DNA of 64,000 nt from G020353115 sp964389685 (GTDB lineage: Bacteria > Bacteroidota > Bacteroidia > Bacteroidales > VadinHA17): the NCBI GenBank assembly GCA_964389685.1, contig CAYMFM010000002.1, forward strand, positions 62,001 through 126,000, read 5' to 3'. The notes under the pieces are model-generated. The model did no database searches. It saw nothing but the letters and a program-made list of their open reading frames with translations, and was not told the origin of the DNA. Shown here piece after piece: positions 19,501 to 27,203 of the stretch. Position numbers and translations under genes: made by a program. Positions within the stretch are counted from its first letter, which is position 1; each line of letters begins with the position of its first letter.

Positions 19501-19628
19501 TGGGCACTCAGGTGTTGTTGAAGGTAAAAATGGACAATCTCTATTGCTCTGGATGAGAGACCATCTTTACGAACATTGGCAATCATAGCAAACAGCTGCA
19601 GTAAAGCATTAAGAATGGATTCATTCAT
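16551..19628 (-). CDS. TerB-like / FHA-like / ABC-2 transporter fusion (ATPase plus permease)
   Basis: The 1025-residue protein has four parts. Residues 1-150 are helical and TerB-like (FINEDEVMTDRELDFI). Residues about 180-250 resemble a degenerate FHA-type beta-domain. The ABC ATPase lies at about 260-480, with Walker A GGSGVGKST (about 284-292), signature ISGGQRKRL (about 392) and Walker B ILFVDEPTSG. A Cys pair (CLSCG) follows, then an ABC-2 permease with about six membrane segments from residue 580, interrupted by a roughly 200-residue soluble loop before the last segment. The half-transporter order resembles ABCG/white-type proteins, so it probably dimerises. Its substrate is unknown. 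It is transcribed alone from an ATG at 19628, with no close gene on its strand downstream. Confidence 0.88.
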   Translation of the reverse strand: MNESILNALLQLFAMIANVRKDGLSSRAIEIVHFYLQQHLSAQLINNYITLFEKYIATYHPQLVKEGAESTAGIDPLNTDNILSICNEINKNLRQREKFIVFMRLVEFINEDEVMTDRELDFIKMVARCFNITETELHNTKNYILDPLSHDIQKDKLLVISKAPDPPVKGIHHIQKSDLDGMIIILHHASTNTFIFRYLGSSNLLLNGHYIPPERIHLLDQGSLITSPKIRPIYYSDVSNCFFRESDHEKIVFQALDIEFKFKKSDNGIHRFSFTEESGNLIGILGGSGVGKSTLLNMLNGNMQPQRGKILINGYDLYAEKEKLEGMIGFVPQDDLLIEELTVFQNLYYNAKLCFSQLSKAEVLKRINKILKDLELYESRNLKVGSPLNKFISGGQRKRLNIALELIREPSILFVDEPTSGLSSLDSEKVMLLLKEQTLKEKLVIVNIHQPYSDIFKLFDRILILDKGGYPIYKGNPIDALVYFKSASNYVDATEGQCLSCGNVVPEQILQIVEAREVDEYGKLVEKRKVSPQEWYQLYLKNFESEEQEKHQKDPLPPCIFNIPIPLSQFWIFITRNVLSKLANQQYMLINFLEAPLLALIIGYFTKYISDHSGTLSYVFRENENLPAYIFMAVVVALFMGLTVSAEEIIRDQKILKRESFLHLSRLSYLHSKILILFLISAIQTFSFVLIGNTILEIKGMTFPYWMVLFSASCMANMIGLNLSSGLNSVVAIYIIIPFILVPQLLFSGVIVKFDRLHNVFRNPVFVPTIGELMTSRWAYEAIAVEQFKKNKYQRNFFDLEKEEKNALFNSRDLIPTVISRLNEADRNIQNNLNREEAISNLEVVRHELQKLHDFQSFPLFERIADLTVETYSSELYDLTKSYLLGVKEYYQETGEKATRFKEEKYNHLVDSMGSKDALNRLKNKHENDKLNELLLNRGEIRFLPELDHQLVRKTMPVYMDPISKTGRAHFYAPVKIIGDNAIETFWFNIIVIWLWSLFFYLFLIYDLLRRIIDWSEKVKMRKRA

Positions 19629-19685
19629 ATGGACTTACGTTATCAGAAAGGAGAATACTATGATCGGATAAAAAAAATAAAAAAA

Positions 19686-19711
19686 CCCTGTCAGGCTCAG
19701 GCATGACAGGG
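19686..19711 (-). terminator. Rho-independent terminator of the orphan lipoprotein gene
   Basis: CCCTGTCA/TGACAGGG (19686-19693/19704-19711) is a perfect 8-bp stem with a 10-nt loop. Read on the minus strand it is followed by a T-rich tract (complement of the A-run 19667-19685), 14 bp after the stop of the 19726-20556 gene. Confidence 0.85.
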
Positions 19712-19725
19712 TAGTCTATACGTGA

Positions 19726-20556
19726 TTAAACGATTTTGTTTCGGAGGCTTTCCACGGTTGATAGGATCTTCTCAAATGTCTCGTCACTCATTTGATCCTC
19801 TATTGTATCATAATGTCCTTTCAACTCGTTCAACGCATTACTGATTTCTATAACATCTTCATCCCCTTTAATCGGCTCCATGATTTCAATCAGTTTATTC
19901 AGTGAAGATTGCTGGTGTAATATGATATCTAGCAAGGCTGTGTTGTCTTCAGCGGTAAAGGCTATTTGTGTAGTAATGTACAGACCCTCAATCCAGCTAC
20001 CGGTCATCACTAAAATAGCCAGCTTGTCCTGGTTATTATCTGTCAGGTAATTGTAGGTGTCAATAAACGAGTCTGAAATGATGTTGATGAGCGAATCTCC
20101 GTTTTCCAGGTTACTTTCAACCCGTTCAGCGTACGTTTGATTGAATGCGCTTGAAATTTCAATTTCATCGCTAAGCTTTTTGGAAGCATCCAGGTATAAC
20201 ATGGTTTCCTGCTTCATCATATAGGTGCTTGCATAGCTTAAATCGGCTCCGTAAATACCCAGGTTAACCGCTATTTCAACCTGTGTAAAGTAATTACCTG
20301 CATTTGATGCCGGATTAGAGATACTGAGAATATAGGGAGCACCTGCCTCATTTAACATGGTGGTGATTTGGAAAGAGGTGGGTAGTGGATAACCCGAAAT
20401 TTTTTCAATCACTTTCTCTTTTAGTGTATCTATTTCAGATGCCTCCGGTTCTTTTGATCCAGATTTATCCGGTCTGGAAGTACAGGCAATCAGACCAGTA
20501 ACCAATAGAATAACCAATCCTGCATTGAGGGTTTTAAAGAAGTTGGATCGTTTCAT
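19726..20556 (-). CDS. Orphan lipoprotein of unknown function
   Basis: I do not recognise a family by name. The 276-residue protein starts with a lipoprotein signal (MKRSNFFKTLNAGLVILLVT..., lipobox LIAC), a Ser/Glu/Lys linker, and a mostly helical domain. I chose the ATG at 20556; an upstream in-frame start would add 26 residues before the signal. It should be anchored in a membrane and face the periplasm. Residues such as NLGIYGADLSYASTYMMKQET look like a conserved helical core. It is monocistronic: a terminator lies 14 bp downstream and a perfect inverted repeat lies in its upstream region (20591-20612). Confidence 0.8.
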   Translation of the reverse strand: MKRSNFFKTLNAGLVILLVTGLIACTSRPDKSGSKEPEASEIDTLKEKVIEKISGYPLPTSFQITTMLNEAGAPYILSISNPASNAGNYFTQVEIAVNLGIYGADLSYASTYMMKQETMLYLDASKKLSDEIEISSAFNQTYAERVESNLENGDSLINIISDSFIDTYNYLTDNNQDKLAILVMTGSWIEGLYITTQIAFTAEDNTALLDIILHQQSSLNKLIEIMEPIKGDEDVIEISNALNELKGHYDTIEDQMSDETFEKILSTVESLRNKIV

Positions 20557-20590
20557 TTGCTTTAGGTTTTTAATTAGGTTTAATGAACGA

Positions 20591-20612
20591 TATGCGATAA
20601 TCTGATCGCATA
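20591..20612. promoter_or_regulatory. Operator-like inverted repeat upstream of the orphan lipoprotein
   Basis: TATGCGAT and ATCGCATA form a perfect 8-bp inverted repeat with a 6-bp spacer, 35-56 bp before the lipoprotein ATG. The symmetry and spacing fit a dimeric repressor or activator site; a leader hairpin is an alternative. Confidence 0.45.
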
Positions 20613-20711
20613 AAATTATCCTTTCAAAGATCACTACAATATAATAAAAACATGGGAAAAAATAACAACAATGTTTGAACTACTTGATAATAAATTCATT
20701 TTATACTCTTA

Positions 20712-22007
20712 TCAGGAGATTGGCATCGTGCTTTCCGGTTGATTTTCATACTCCCCGGAATCGATTATTTCTTTCACTGACTGTATCATAATCCAGATAT
20801 CTTCGTACCGGCAATAGAGGGGCGAAGGTGCAACCCGGATGATATCAGGACTTCTGAAATCGGTGATGATATTTTTCGATTTCAATGACTGAGCGATCTG
20901 TCGGGCATCTGTTTTTCGTCTGAGGGCGATATGACCACCCCTTTTTTCGGGATCTGTCGGTGTACCAATAAAAAAGTCGTAGGGTGGTTCAGACAGGAGG
21001 GTATCAACCAGGGCAATGAGGTATGTGGTAAGGTTCATTGATTTTTCCCGGATCTGTTCAATGCCGGCTTGCAGGATGAGATCCAGTGCATCTTTCAGGG
21101 GAGCCATGCTCAAAACAGATGGTGTGGATATCTGCCAACCACCGGCATCTCGCTGGTGTGAAAAGTCAAGAGACATATCAAATTGCCTTTCCTTTTGAAA
21201 ACCAAACCAGCCTGCCATCATCGGCTCTTTGCCGAAGTGACGTTCATTCAGGTAGATAAATGCCGGGCACCCGGGGCCCCCGTTGAGGTATTTATACCCG
21301 CACCAGTAGGCGAAATCAACACCCATCTCTGATAATGCGTGAGGAACAACTCCCGCAGAGTGAGAACAATCAAATCCAAGGATTATTCCTTTTTTATGAG
21401 CAGCTTGGGTGATACGTTCCATATCAAGCAATTGGCCATTTCTGAAATATACCGAAGGGAGCAGTGCAAGTATAACCTCTTCTGTCAGGTACTCCAGGAT
21501 TCTCTTTTCCGATATCGATCCATCCGGTTCAGCTGGAACAAGTATTAGGTGCTGTGCCGGATCGTATCCACGCATCTTGAGGTGCCCTTTCATGGCATAG
21601 ATATCGGAGGGAAAGTTCTTTTCATCAGCCACTATTTTGGTTTTTTTACCCGATGGAGCATAAAATGTACTCAGCAATGCATGCTGGTTTACCGTAGTTG
21701 TTCCTGTGCATATCACCTCACCGGATCGTGCCCCTACCAGAGGAGCCATTAATTTTGCGATCTCTTCTGCCATCCAAAACCAGGGCTGATCTCCATTAAG
21801 CCATCCTTCAATACCCATCGATTTCCATTCGTTAAGCACACGAAGCACGGAGGCCTCCCCACCTCTTGAACAAAGACCCAACGAGTTACCATTCAGGTAA
21901 ATCGTCTTCCCGGGCAGGGAAAAATGTTGCCGAAATTGTTGTAACGGATCCTTCGAATCAAGGGTTTGTGCAAACTCCAGTGAGGGATTAAAGGCAGTTG
22001 ATACCAT
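20712..22007 (-). CDS. kynU: Kynureninase
   Basis: This PLP enzyme cleaves L-kynurenine to anthranilate and alanine, or 3-hydroxykynurenine to 3-hydroxyanthranilate. The 431-residue length is normal. The PLP lysine is Lys239 in WCGYKYLNGGPG. The N-terminal YLNGNSLG, the TTTVNQH phosphate region and the FDCSHSAG segment with the cofactor Asp are all family signatures. The C-terminal IRVAPSPLYCRYEDI is also typical. No other tryptophan-catabolism gene is present in the window, so the pathway role (tryptophan breakdown or NAD synthesis) is open. It lies 71 bp downstream of the carboxypeptidase-like gene on the same strand and may be co-transcribed with it. Confidence 0.96.
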   Translation of the reverse strand: MVSTAFNPSLEFAQTLDSKDPLQQFRQHFSLPGKTIYLNGNSLGLCSRGGEASVLRVLNEWKSMGIEGWLNGDQPWFWMAEEIAKLMAPLVGARSGEVICTGTTTVNQHALLSTFYAPSGKKTKIVADEKNFPSDIYAMKGHLKMRGYDPAQHLILVPAEPDGSISEKRILEYLTEEVILALLPSVYFRNGQLLDMERITQAAHKKGIILGFDCSHSAGVVPHALSEMGVDFAYWCGYKYLNGGPGCPAFIYLNERHFGKEPMMAGWFGFQKERQFDMSLDFSHQRDAGGWQISTPSVLSMAPLKDALDLILQAGIEQIREKSMNLTTYLIALVDTLLSEPPYDFFIGTPTDPEKRGGHIALRRKTDARQIAQSLKSKNIITDFRSPDIIRVAPSPLYCRYEDIWIMIQSVKEIIDSGEYENQPESTMPIS

Positions 22008-22078
22008 GACGCAGGTGTGATTTGTTTTTGGCGGATCTGAATGGATTGTTATGGTGCTTTCTCATAGCCCGGGTCACC

Positions 22079-23203
22079 CTATATTTCATCGATAATACTC
22101 AGAATGGCAGAGACCAACGATGCCCCAAGATGTTCGGATCGTTCCGGAGACCAGCCATATTGGGGATCGGGCAGGTTGTCGTTATCTTTAAAAGGCATCT
22201 CGATAGTAAGTGACAAACAATTAAACCGTTGTGCTATGTTTTTTGAACAAATACTTAAATTTGCCTTTCCCGGTCTGTCCCCCGGGTAGCCGTATTCCGT
22301 CTGAAAATCCGGAGTGATGCTTTCCCAATTCATGGTAAAGTGTTCCTGTAAAGAAGCCAATCGTTTAGTAAAATCCGGAATTCCCTGGATGGAAGATGCA
22401 AAAACATAGGGAATGCCCTCTTCGCCGTGAATATCCAGGTTGAGGTCTACACCGGTTTTCAGCATGTACTGCAGTGTATAATATACTTCAGGGCTTTTTT
22501 CTTTGGTGGGATTTTCCCATTCGCGGTTCAGATCCACCCCGTTTGCATTGGTTCGCATGTTTCCCCGTATTCCTCCGTCGATATTGAGATAGGGTATGAC
22601 GTAGATAGCCGCTTTTTCAATTATTCTCCGGGATACCGGATCATCTTCGTCGAGCATCCGATCCAGAAAACCCTGGATGAACCAGGAAGCCATACTTTCA
22701 CCCGGATGCTGGCGACCAAGAACCCAGATCTTTGTCTTGTTTTCTGCAGGTTCTCCTAAAATGAGCAGATCGATATCTTTTCCTTCAACGGTCTGTCCGA
22801 CGGATTCAAGAATGCACTGAGGGAAACGCTGTGCAGCATGAACCAAATCCAGATGCTGATCATACGTGTAGGGTGCAAAATAGGCATAAAAGACAGCATT
22901 GTGTTCGGGTTTATGATCGATGGTTAATACCTGGCCATCAAACGTCGTTGGTACCCTGAACCAGGTCATCCGGTCATAGGAAGCACAGGCATTATAATTC
23001 TCCCAGCCCTCTTTGGAGAATGCATTGCCCGCATTTGTGATCCTGATCCTGCATGGGTAACCGGCAACCCCTTGCAACCTGAAATAGAACCACTGGAAAA
23101 AATCAGCCCGGTTGTCTGGCCTGATCTGAAGTTCAATGTTATCGACATGTTTTGTGGAGATTATTCTGATATTCCCCCCATCAAAGTTGCTGCTTATTTT
23201 CAT
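22079..23203 (-). CDS. M14 peptidase of the cytosolic-carboxypeptidase (CCP) type
   Basis: The 374-residue protein has an N-terminal beta-sandwich (about 1-130) like that before the catalytic domain of CCP/AGTPBP-type M14 enzymes. Zinc ligands are His166 and Glu169 (RQHPGES) and His259 (LDIHGEE). NGVDLNREW supplies the substrate-binding Asn-Arg, and Glu335 (LTIEMPFKD) is the likely catalytic base. All key residues are present. There is no signal peptide, so it should act in the cytosol. Eukaryotic relatives remove glutamates from tubulin tails; the bacterial substrate is unknown. It sits between the isoprenylcysteine-methyltransferase-like gene (22 bp upstream) and kynU (71 bp downstream) on one strand. 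Confidence 0.92.
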   Translation of the reverse strand: MKISSNFDGGNIRIISTKHVDNIELQIRPDNRADFFQWFYFRLQGVAGYPCRIRITNAGNAFSKEGWENYNACASYDRMTWFRVPTTFDGQVLTIDHKPEHNAVFYAYFAPYTYDQHLDLVHAAQRFPQCILESVGQTVEGKDIDLLILGEPAENKTKIWVLGRQHPGESMASWFIQGFLDRMLDEDDPVSRRIIEKAAIYVIPYLNIDGGIRGNMRTNANGVDLNREWENPTKEKSPEVYYTLQYMLKTGVDLNLDIHGEEGIPYVFASSIQGIPDFTKRLASLQEHFTMNWESITPDFQTEYGYPGDRPGKANLSICSKNIAQRFNCLSLTIEMPFKDNDNLPDPQYGWSPERSEHLGASLVSAILSIIDEI

Positions 23204-23224
23204 AACGGTATTCGTTGAAACGGG

Positions 23225-23959
23225 TTATCTTCCTGTGACATGGAATAATTTTGTGTTTTTTTTCAGAATATGAATGATGAACCAGATTACAGCTGCTGCA
23301 GCTGTGAGCAAAATCCACATTAGGGAAGGATACGGTTTCTTCGTCATGAAAAAATTTCTGAACAGATCAAGAAAGGTGAAGGAGATGAAGATATTGATAA
23401 ATCCGTGATACTCCCGTTTGATCACATTACGCCAGGAAAAATCCAATTGGCTGGATTGCCAATTTCTGAATCGCGGAAAGAAAGCCGGCGTATCAATAGC
23501 CCAATCCAGAAATGATTTCCCAAACTTTTCCTGCAGGAAAATCTCTTCGGCAAACATGATCCGTTCATAATAGAGCCAGAAGAGTAAAATAAACAGCAAG
23601 AGGCACCATAGTGACTCAAGAAAGAGGGCTAAACCCAGCCAGATGATCAAATTTCCAAGATATAAGGGATGCCTAACAAGGGAATAGATGCCGGTGGTAT
23701 TCAACGTTTCAGCCCTCTGCCTTTTGATGTTTCTCCCTGAAGTGCCTCTCGGGGTCTGTCCAACAGTAACGATACGGATACCCAGACCCAATAGGCTTAC
23801 ACCCAGGTATATCAGATCCCTGTATGGACTGGGATGATAGCCGGAAAAATCTTTCAGTGCATAATAGACTAGCGCTAAACTGAGGATAAAAACCGGCAGG
23901 TATCCCCGCCTTTTGAATAACCAGTTACCGCTTCTGTTGAATTCTTCGATGAGAGCCAT
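23225..23959 (-). CDS. Isoprenylcysteine carboxyl methyltransferase/PEMT-like membrane protein
   Basis: The 244-residue integral membrane protein has about five hydrophobic segments. It carries the SAM-binding RHPLYLGN motif followed later by the YYERIMFAEE...FG pattern, both typical of ICMT/phospholipid methyltransferase-like proteins. It probably methylates a lipid or an unidentified membrane-associated acceptor; bacterial substrates of this group are mostly unknown. The gene is 22 bp upstream of the carboxypeptidase gene and 111 bp downstream of the beta-barrel gene; a probable terminator in the latter gap suggests it starts a separate unit. Confidence 0.85.
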   Translation of the reverse strand: MALIEEFNRSGNWLFKRRGYLPVFILSLALVYYALKDFSGYHPSPYRDLIYLGVSLLGLGIRIVTVGQTPRGTSGRNIKRQRAETLNTTGIYSLVRHPLYLGNLIIWLGLALFLESLWCLLLFILLFWLYYERIMFAEEIFLQEKFGKSFLDWAIDTPAFFPRFRNWQSSQLDFSWRNVIKREYHGFINIFISFTFLDLFRNFFMTKKPYPSLMWILLTAAAAVIWFIIHILKKNTKLFHVTGR

Positions 23960-24008
23960 ATTTCAGAAATCATGGATACTGAATCGATGTAAAAGTATAA
24001 AAAAAAAT

Positions 24009-24034
24009 GACGGGATTAAACCGGCTACCCAGTC
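24009..24034 (-). terminator. Probable terminator at the end of the TetR/LolA-like operon
   Basis: On the minus strand a GAC(T)GGG/CCCGTC stem with one bulged base is followed directly by an A and about nine T residues (complement of A-run 23999-24007). It lies 37 bp after the stop of the beta-barrel gene. Confidence 0.55.
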
Positions 24035-24070
24035 AAGAAATAACAATTCAGGATAAGCGGGGAGGGGAAC

Positions 24071-25228
24071 TTAAAAATTCCATTTAAGGCGAATAAAACC
24101 AAAACCCAGATCTTCTTTTTGATCGGTAAACTTCCCGTTGAAATATTGAGTGATGAGGGAAATGGAGAGGTTGTCTTTGAGCGATAGATCGAGGGATGGA
24201 CCGGCAAAAATGGCATCCATGGAAGGGAAGTAAATAACGGCGAGGGTTCCGTTAAACAAGGGTGTGAATGGATAGGATATCTGCATGCCGATCGAATAGT
24301 CGGTGAATGAAAGGGTCTTGACCGAAAGCGGCATGAAGTAAAATTCACTGAAATTGAGGATGGAGAGATCATAACCATTGTATAGAAACTCTGCCAGGAG
24401 GTAAATGGAGTTGTTAAAGGTATAATCTGCGGATATCCCCAAGATCATAAAACCGGAAGTATCGGGAAACTCCTTTATCGGATGAAAATAGGTAACTTCT
24501 CCCCGGAAACCGGCTCCCTTAATATCACCCGACCAACCGATACCTGCTACATAATCCTCACTGTTCAGCATACCTCCCAACAGTTGAATGTCGTAATTCC
24601 ATTTGTTGAACCGGAAAAATCCGGCAGCTGTAATGTCATTGTTGTGATCCACTTTAACCGCTGCTTCTGCCAGGGACGAGACACCGGTAAAGTACTGGAT
24701 GCGAAGCGCATCACTTCCGGGTTTCTCCACATAATCAAAATCGAAGAAGGAGTAAGCATTGAAAATATCATTGGGGTTCCACATCATGTTCTGTCCCCAG
24801 TTTATCCGTTGTCTGCCTGCCCGAACCTGTAGATTCCCTTTTGAAAAATCGATCCACAACCGGTCAATGGTGGAATGAAAAAGATAGGATTTTCCCTTGA
24901 AGAGGTTGGTTGATAGATCAAGCCACCCCTGCTCATTGTTGATCAATTTTGCATAGTATGGGATGGTTTTTATCGATTCACCATAGATGAAGCGGTTTCT
25001 CACTTCGATGTTTGTTCGGAAGGATTCGGAAATGTACCATTTCAGGTTCAGCCGGTTATGGATCGTGTTATCGGTGATCCAGGAACCGTCCCAGTATGGG
25101 ATCATGGCACTCTGCATATTGGACAGGTATCCGTTAAACTCGATGGCTCCGTTTCCCTCCTGAGATAAAAGAGGAAAAACAGACAGCAGGAAAAGAGAAA
25201 CCGATAGTCTAAACCGTTGATATACCAT
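24071..25228 (-). CDS. Outer-membrane beta-barrel protein, last gene of the TetR/LolA-like operon
   Basis: The 385-residue protein has a signal peptide (MVYQRFRLSVSLFLLSVFPLLSQ) and then alternating amphipathic beta-strands rich in Tyr, Phe and Trp, ending in an aromatic strand (LKWNF), as in outer-membrane barrels. A central GRQRINWGQNMMWNPNDIFN segment recalls, from memory, a motif of DUF1302-like barrels that accompany MMPL-type transporters and LolA-like proteins; I could not check this. The ATG at 25228 is preferred over a TTG at 25258 that would overlap the ATPase gene. The start is 7 bp after the ATPase stop, so the two are translationally linked. I infer it is the outer-membrane exit or acceptor of the system. 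Confidence 0.8.
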   Translation of the reverse strand: MVYQRFRLSVSLFLLSVFPLLSQEGNGAIEFNGYLSNMQSAMIPYWDGSWITDNTIHNRLNLKWYISESFRTNIEVRNRFIYGESIKTIPYYAKLINNEQGWLDLSTNLFKGKSYLFHSTIDRLWIDFSKGNLQVRAGRQRINWGQNMMWNPNDIFNAYSFFDFDYVEKPGSDALRIQYFTGVSSLAEAAVKVDHNNDITAAGFFRFNKWNYDIQLLGGMLNSEDYVAGIGWSGDIKGAGFRGEVTYFHPIKEFPDTSGFMILGISADYTFNNSIYLLAEFLYNGYDLSILNFSEFYFMPLSVKTLSFTDYSIGMQISYPFTPLFNGTLAVIYFPSMDAIFAGPSLDLSLKDNLSISLITQYFNGKFTDQKEDLGFGFIRLKWNF

Positions 25229-25235
25229 GCGTTTT

Positions 25236-25919
25236 TTACTGGGTAATGTCCGAGACAATTTTGCCGTCTTCCATCGTGATCACACGATGGGCTTTTTTAA
25301 CAACCCGGGCATCATGAGTGGAAAAAATGAAGGTAATATTCTCCTCCCTATTCAATCTTTCCATGATGTCCAGCAGGTTTTCGGTGGATTTGGAATCCAG
25401 ATTGGCGGTCGGTTCGTCAGCGAGAATGAATTTGGGCTTAGAAGCCAGAGCTCGTGCTACAGCCACGCGCTGTTGCTGACCACCGGACAGCTTGTTGGGA
25501 CGGCTGTTTATTCGATCAGCCAAACCGACTGCCTGCAATAGCTCTTTTGTTCGGGCATCCCGTTCACGTTTTGACCTTCCCTGAAGGTGCATGATGAATT
25601 CCACATTCTCTTTGGCAGTAAGCACCGGGATCAGATTGTAGGACTGAAATACAAAGCCGATGTGGTTCATCCTGAAATTGATCAGTTTCCTGGATCGGAG
25701 CTTCCAAATATCCACTCCATCAACGATCACTTCCCCGGAGGTAGGACTATCAAGGCCTCCCAGGAGATTGAGAAACGTTGTTTTGCCTGATCCTGAGGGC
25801 CCTACTATGGCGGCAAATTCTCCCTTTTCAAAATTCAGGTAGATGCCGTTTACGGCTTTCACTTCAAGCCCGGCTCCATCGTAAATCTTAGTCAGGTTTT
25901 TAATCTCAATAATACTCAT
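25236..25919 (-). CDS. LolD/MacB-type ABC transporter ATPase
   Basis: The 227-residue ATPase has Walker A GPSGSGKTT, Q-loop FVFQSYNLIPVLT, signature LSGGQQQRVA, Walker B FILADEPTANLD and H-loop STHDARV. This is the LolD/MacB/FtsE class, which powers FtsX-type permeases that act on periplasmic substrates rather than importing solutes. It lies between the second permease gene (27 bp) and the beta-barrel gene (7 bp), so it is expected to drive the two adjacent permeases as a LolCDE-like complex on the inner membrane. Confidence 0.95.
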   Translation of the reverse strand: MSIIEIKNLTKIYDGAGLEVKAVNGIYLNFEKGEFAAIVGPSGSGKTTFLNLLGGLDSPTSGEVIVDGVDIWKLRSRKLINFRMNHIGFVFQSYNLIPVLTAKENVEFIMHLQGRSKRERDARTKELLQAVGLADRINSRPNKLSGGQQQRVAVARALASKPKFILADEPTANLDSKSTENLLDIMERLNREENITFIFSTHDARVVKKAHRVITMEDGKIVSDITQ

Positions 25920-25946
25920 GTCGATTTATTTAAAAAAGTTACCGAT

Positions 25947-27164
25947 TTATTCGATTCGTAATGCTTCTGCCGGATCATATTTTAATGCCTTGTATGCCGG
26001 ATAGATGGCTGCAATAATACCGGTGAACAGCACCATGATGATCACCGTGATCATGAGGTTAACATCCATGCTGGTAAAGACCCGGGGATCATACCCAAGC
26101 TGGGAATAACCCTCGGCCCAGAGCGACATATCAATGGCATGTGTTTCAAAATATTTTGATAAGCCACTTCCTGCCAGGGTCCCTACAACCCCGCCAACCA
26201 GCGTAAGCAATACCGTTTCAAGAACAATCATGTTGAATACCCGCTGTTTGTTCATACCGATTGCCATTAACATACCCAGTTCTTTCACCCGCTCCAGGAC
26301 AACCATCAACATCGTATTGATGATCCCGAATAGCAGGGCAAACAGAATGATGATGATGAAGATGTACATGTAGAGATCCATCACTTCCGTTAAATACCCC
26401 ATTTCCGGACTCAGCTCTTTCCAGTTCAGGATCTCCAATTCCCCATTCATGGCAACAATCTGATGTTGAACCGTATCGACCAGTTCGTTGTTTTCTACCA
26501 GTATGGCAATTTCATGCCCGGCATGGTCAGGTAATTCAGCAAGACGTGCAATATCACTACGCCTGACAAAAACGGTTGTTTCATCATAGGTTGAATTCGG
26601 TGTTTCATAAATACCGACAACCCGGAATGCTCCGCCGGTAATGTTGTTGTCCAGATCCTGAAGCGTGATGACGACCTTGGAACGAAGTTTAACTTTCAGT
26701 TTTTCGGCCAGTTTTTTTCCGATCAGTACAGGATTTCTCAGGATGCCGTTAAAGTATTCACCCTCAACGATGTTCTCCTCCATATCGGTTACCCGTTTTT
26801 CATCTTCGGGATCCACACCAACAATCTTAACACCGGATGCGGTTTCAGCAGAGGATATCATGGATTGGATGACAATCCGGTTGCTGACACCTTTTACACC
26901 CGGGATATCCGCTATTTGCCGGGTCAGCTCAGCCCCCGTTGAGATGTAATTCCCCAATTCCATAGTGGACCTGAAATCGAGATGATGAATCTGAATGTGC
27001 GACAGTTCATTGGAAATCACCTGTTCGATCCGCTGATTCATCATACCGGTAAAGAATGCAGTGGAAAACACACCGGCAGAAATGCCAAGGGTAATGGCTA
27101 TAATTACTACGGTGCTTCTAACCTTATTGCGCCAGATGTTTCTCCAGGATATCGACCATATCAT
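25947..27164 (-). CDS. FtsX/LolC-E-type ABC permease (second of pair)
   Basis: The 405-residue permease starts with WRNIWRNKVRSTVVIIAITLGIS, a membrane helix at about 17-38. A periplasmic domain of about 230 residues follows (MacB-PCD type), then three C-terminal helices (about 270-400) with the FtsX-type coupling segment ERVKELGMLMAIGMNK. It ends IYPAYKALKYDPAEALRIE, the standard FtsX C-terminus. The four-TM layout matches LolC/LolE. It shares its architecture with the permease encoded 39 bp upstream, so the pair probably forms a heterodimer with the LolD-like ATPase. Confidence 0.93.
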   Translation of the reverse strand: MIWSISWRNIWRNKVRSTVVIIAITLGISAGVFSTAFFTGMMNQRIEQVISNELSHIQIHHLDFRSTMELGNYISTGAELTRQIADIPGVKGVSNRIVIQSMISSAETASGVKIVGVDPEDEKRVTDMEENIVEGEYFNGILRNPVLIGKKLAEKLKVKLRSKVVITLQDLDNNITGGAFRVVGIYETPNSTYDETTVFVRRSDIARLAELPDHAGHEIAILVENNELVDTVQHQIVAMNGELEILNWKELSPEMGYLTEVMDLYMYIFIIIILFALLFGIINTMLMVVLERVKELGMLMAIGMNKQRVFNMIVLETVLLTLVGGVVGTLAGSGLSKYFETHAIDMSLWAEGYSQLGYDPRVFTSMDVNLMITVIIMVLFTGIIAAIYPAYKALKYDPAEALRIE

Positions 27165-27203
27165 AATTACATGTTTTAACTGTTTGTTAATTGATCCATT
27201 CTG

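Noticed and set aside
25229..25258. TTG start for the beta-barrel gene
   Set aside because: It would overlap the ATPase gene and put ten extra polar residues before the signal peptide; the ATG at 25228 is cleaner.
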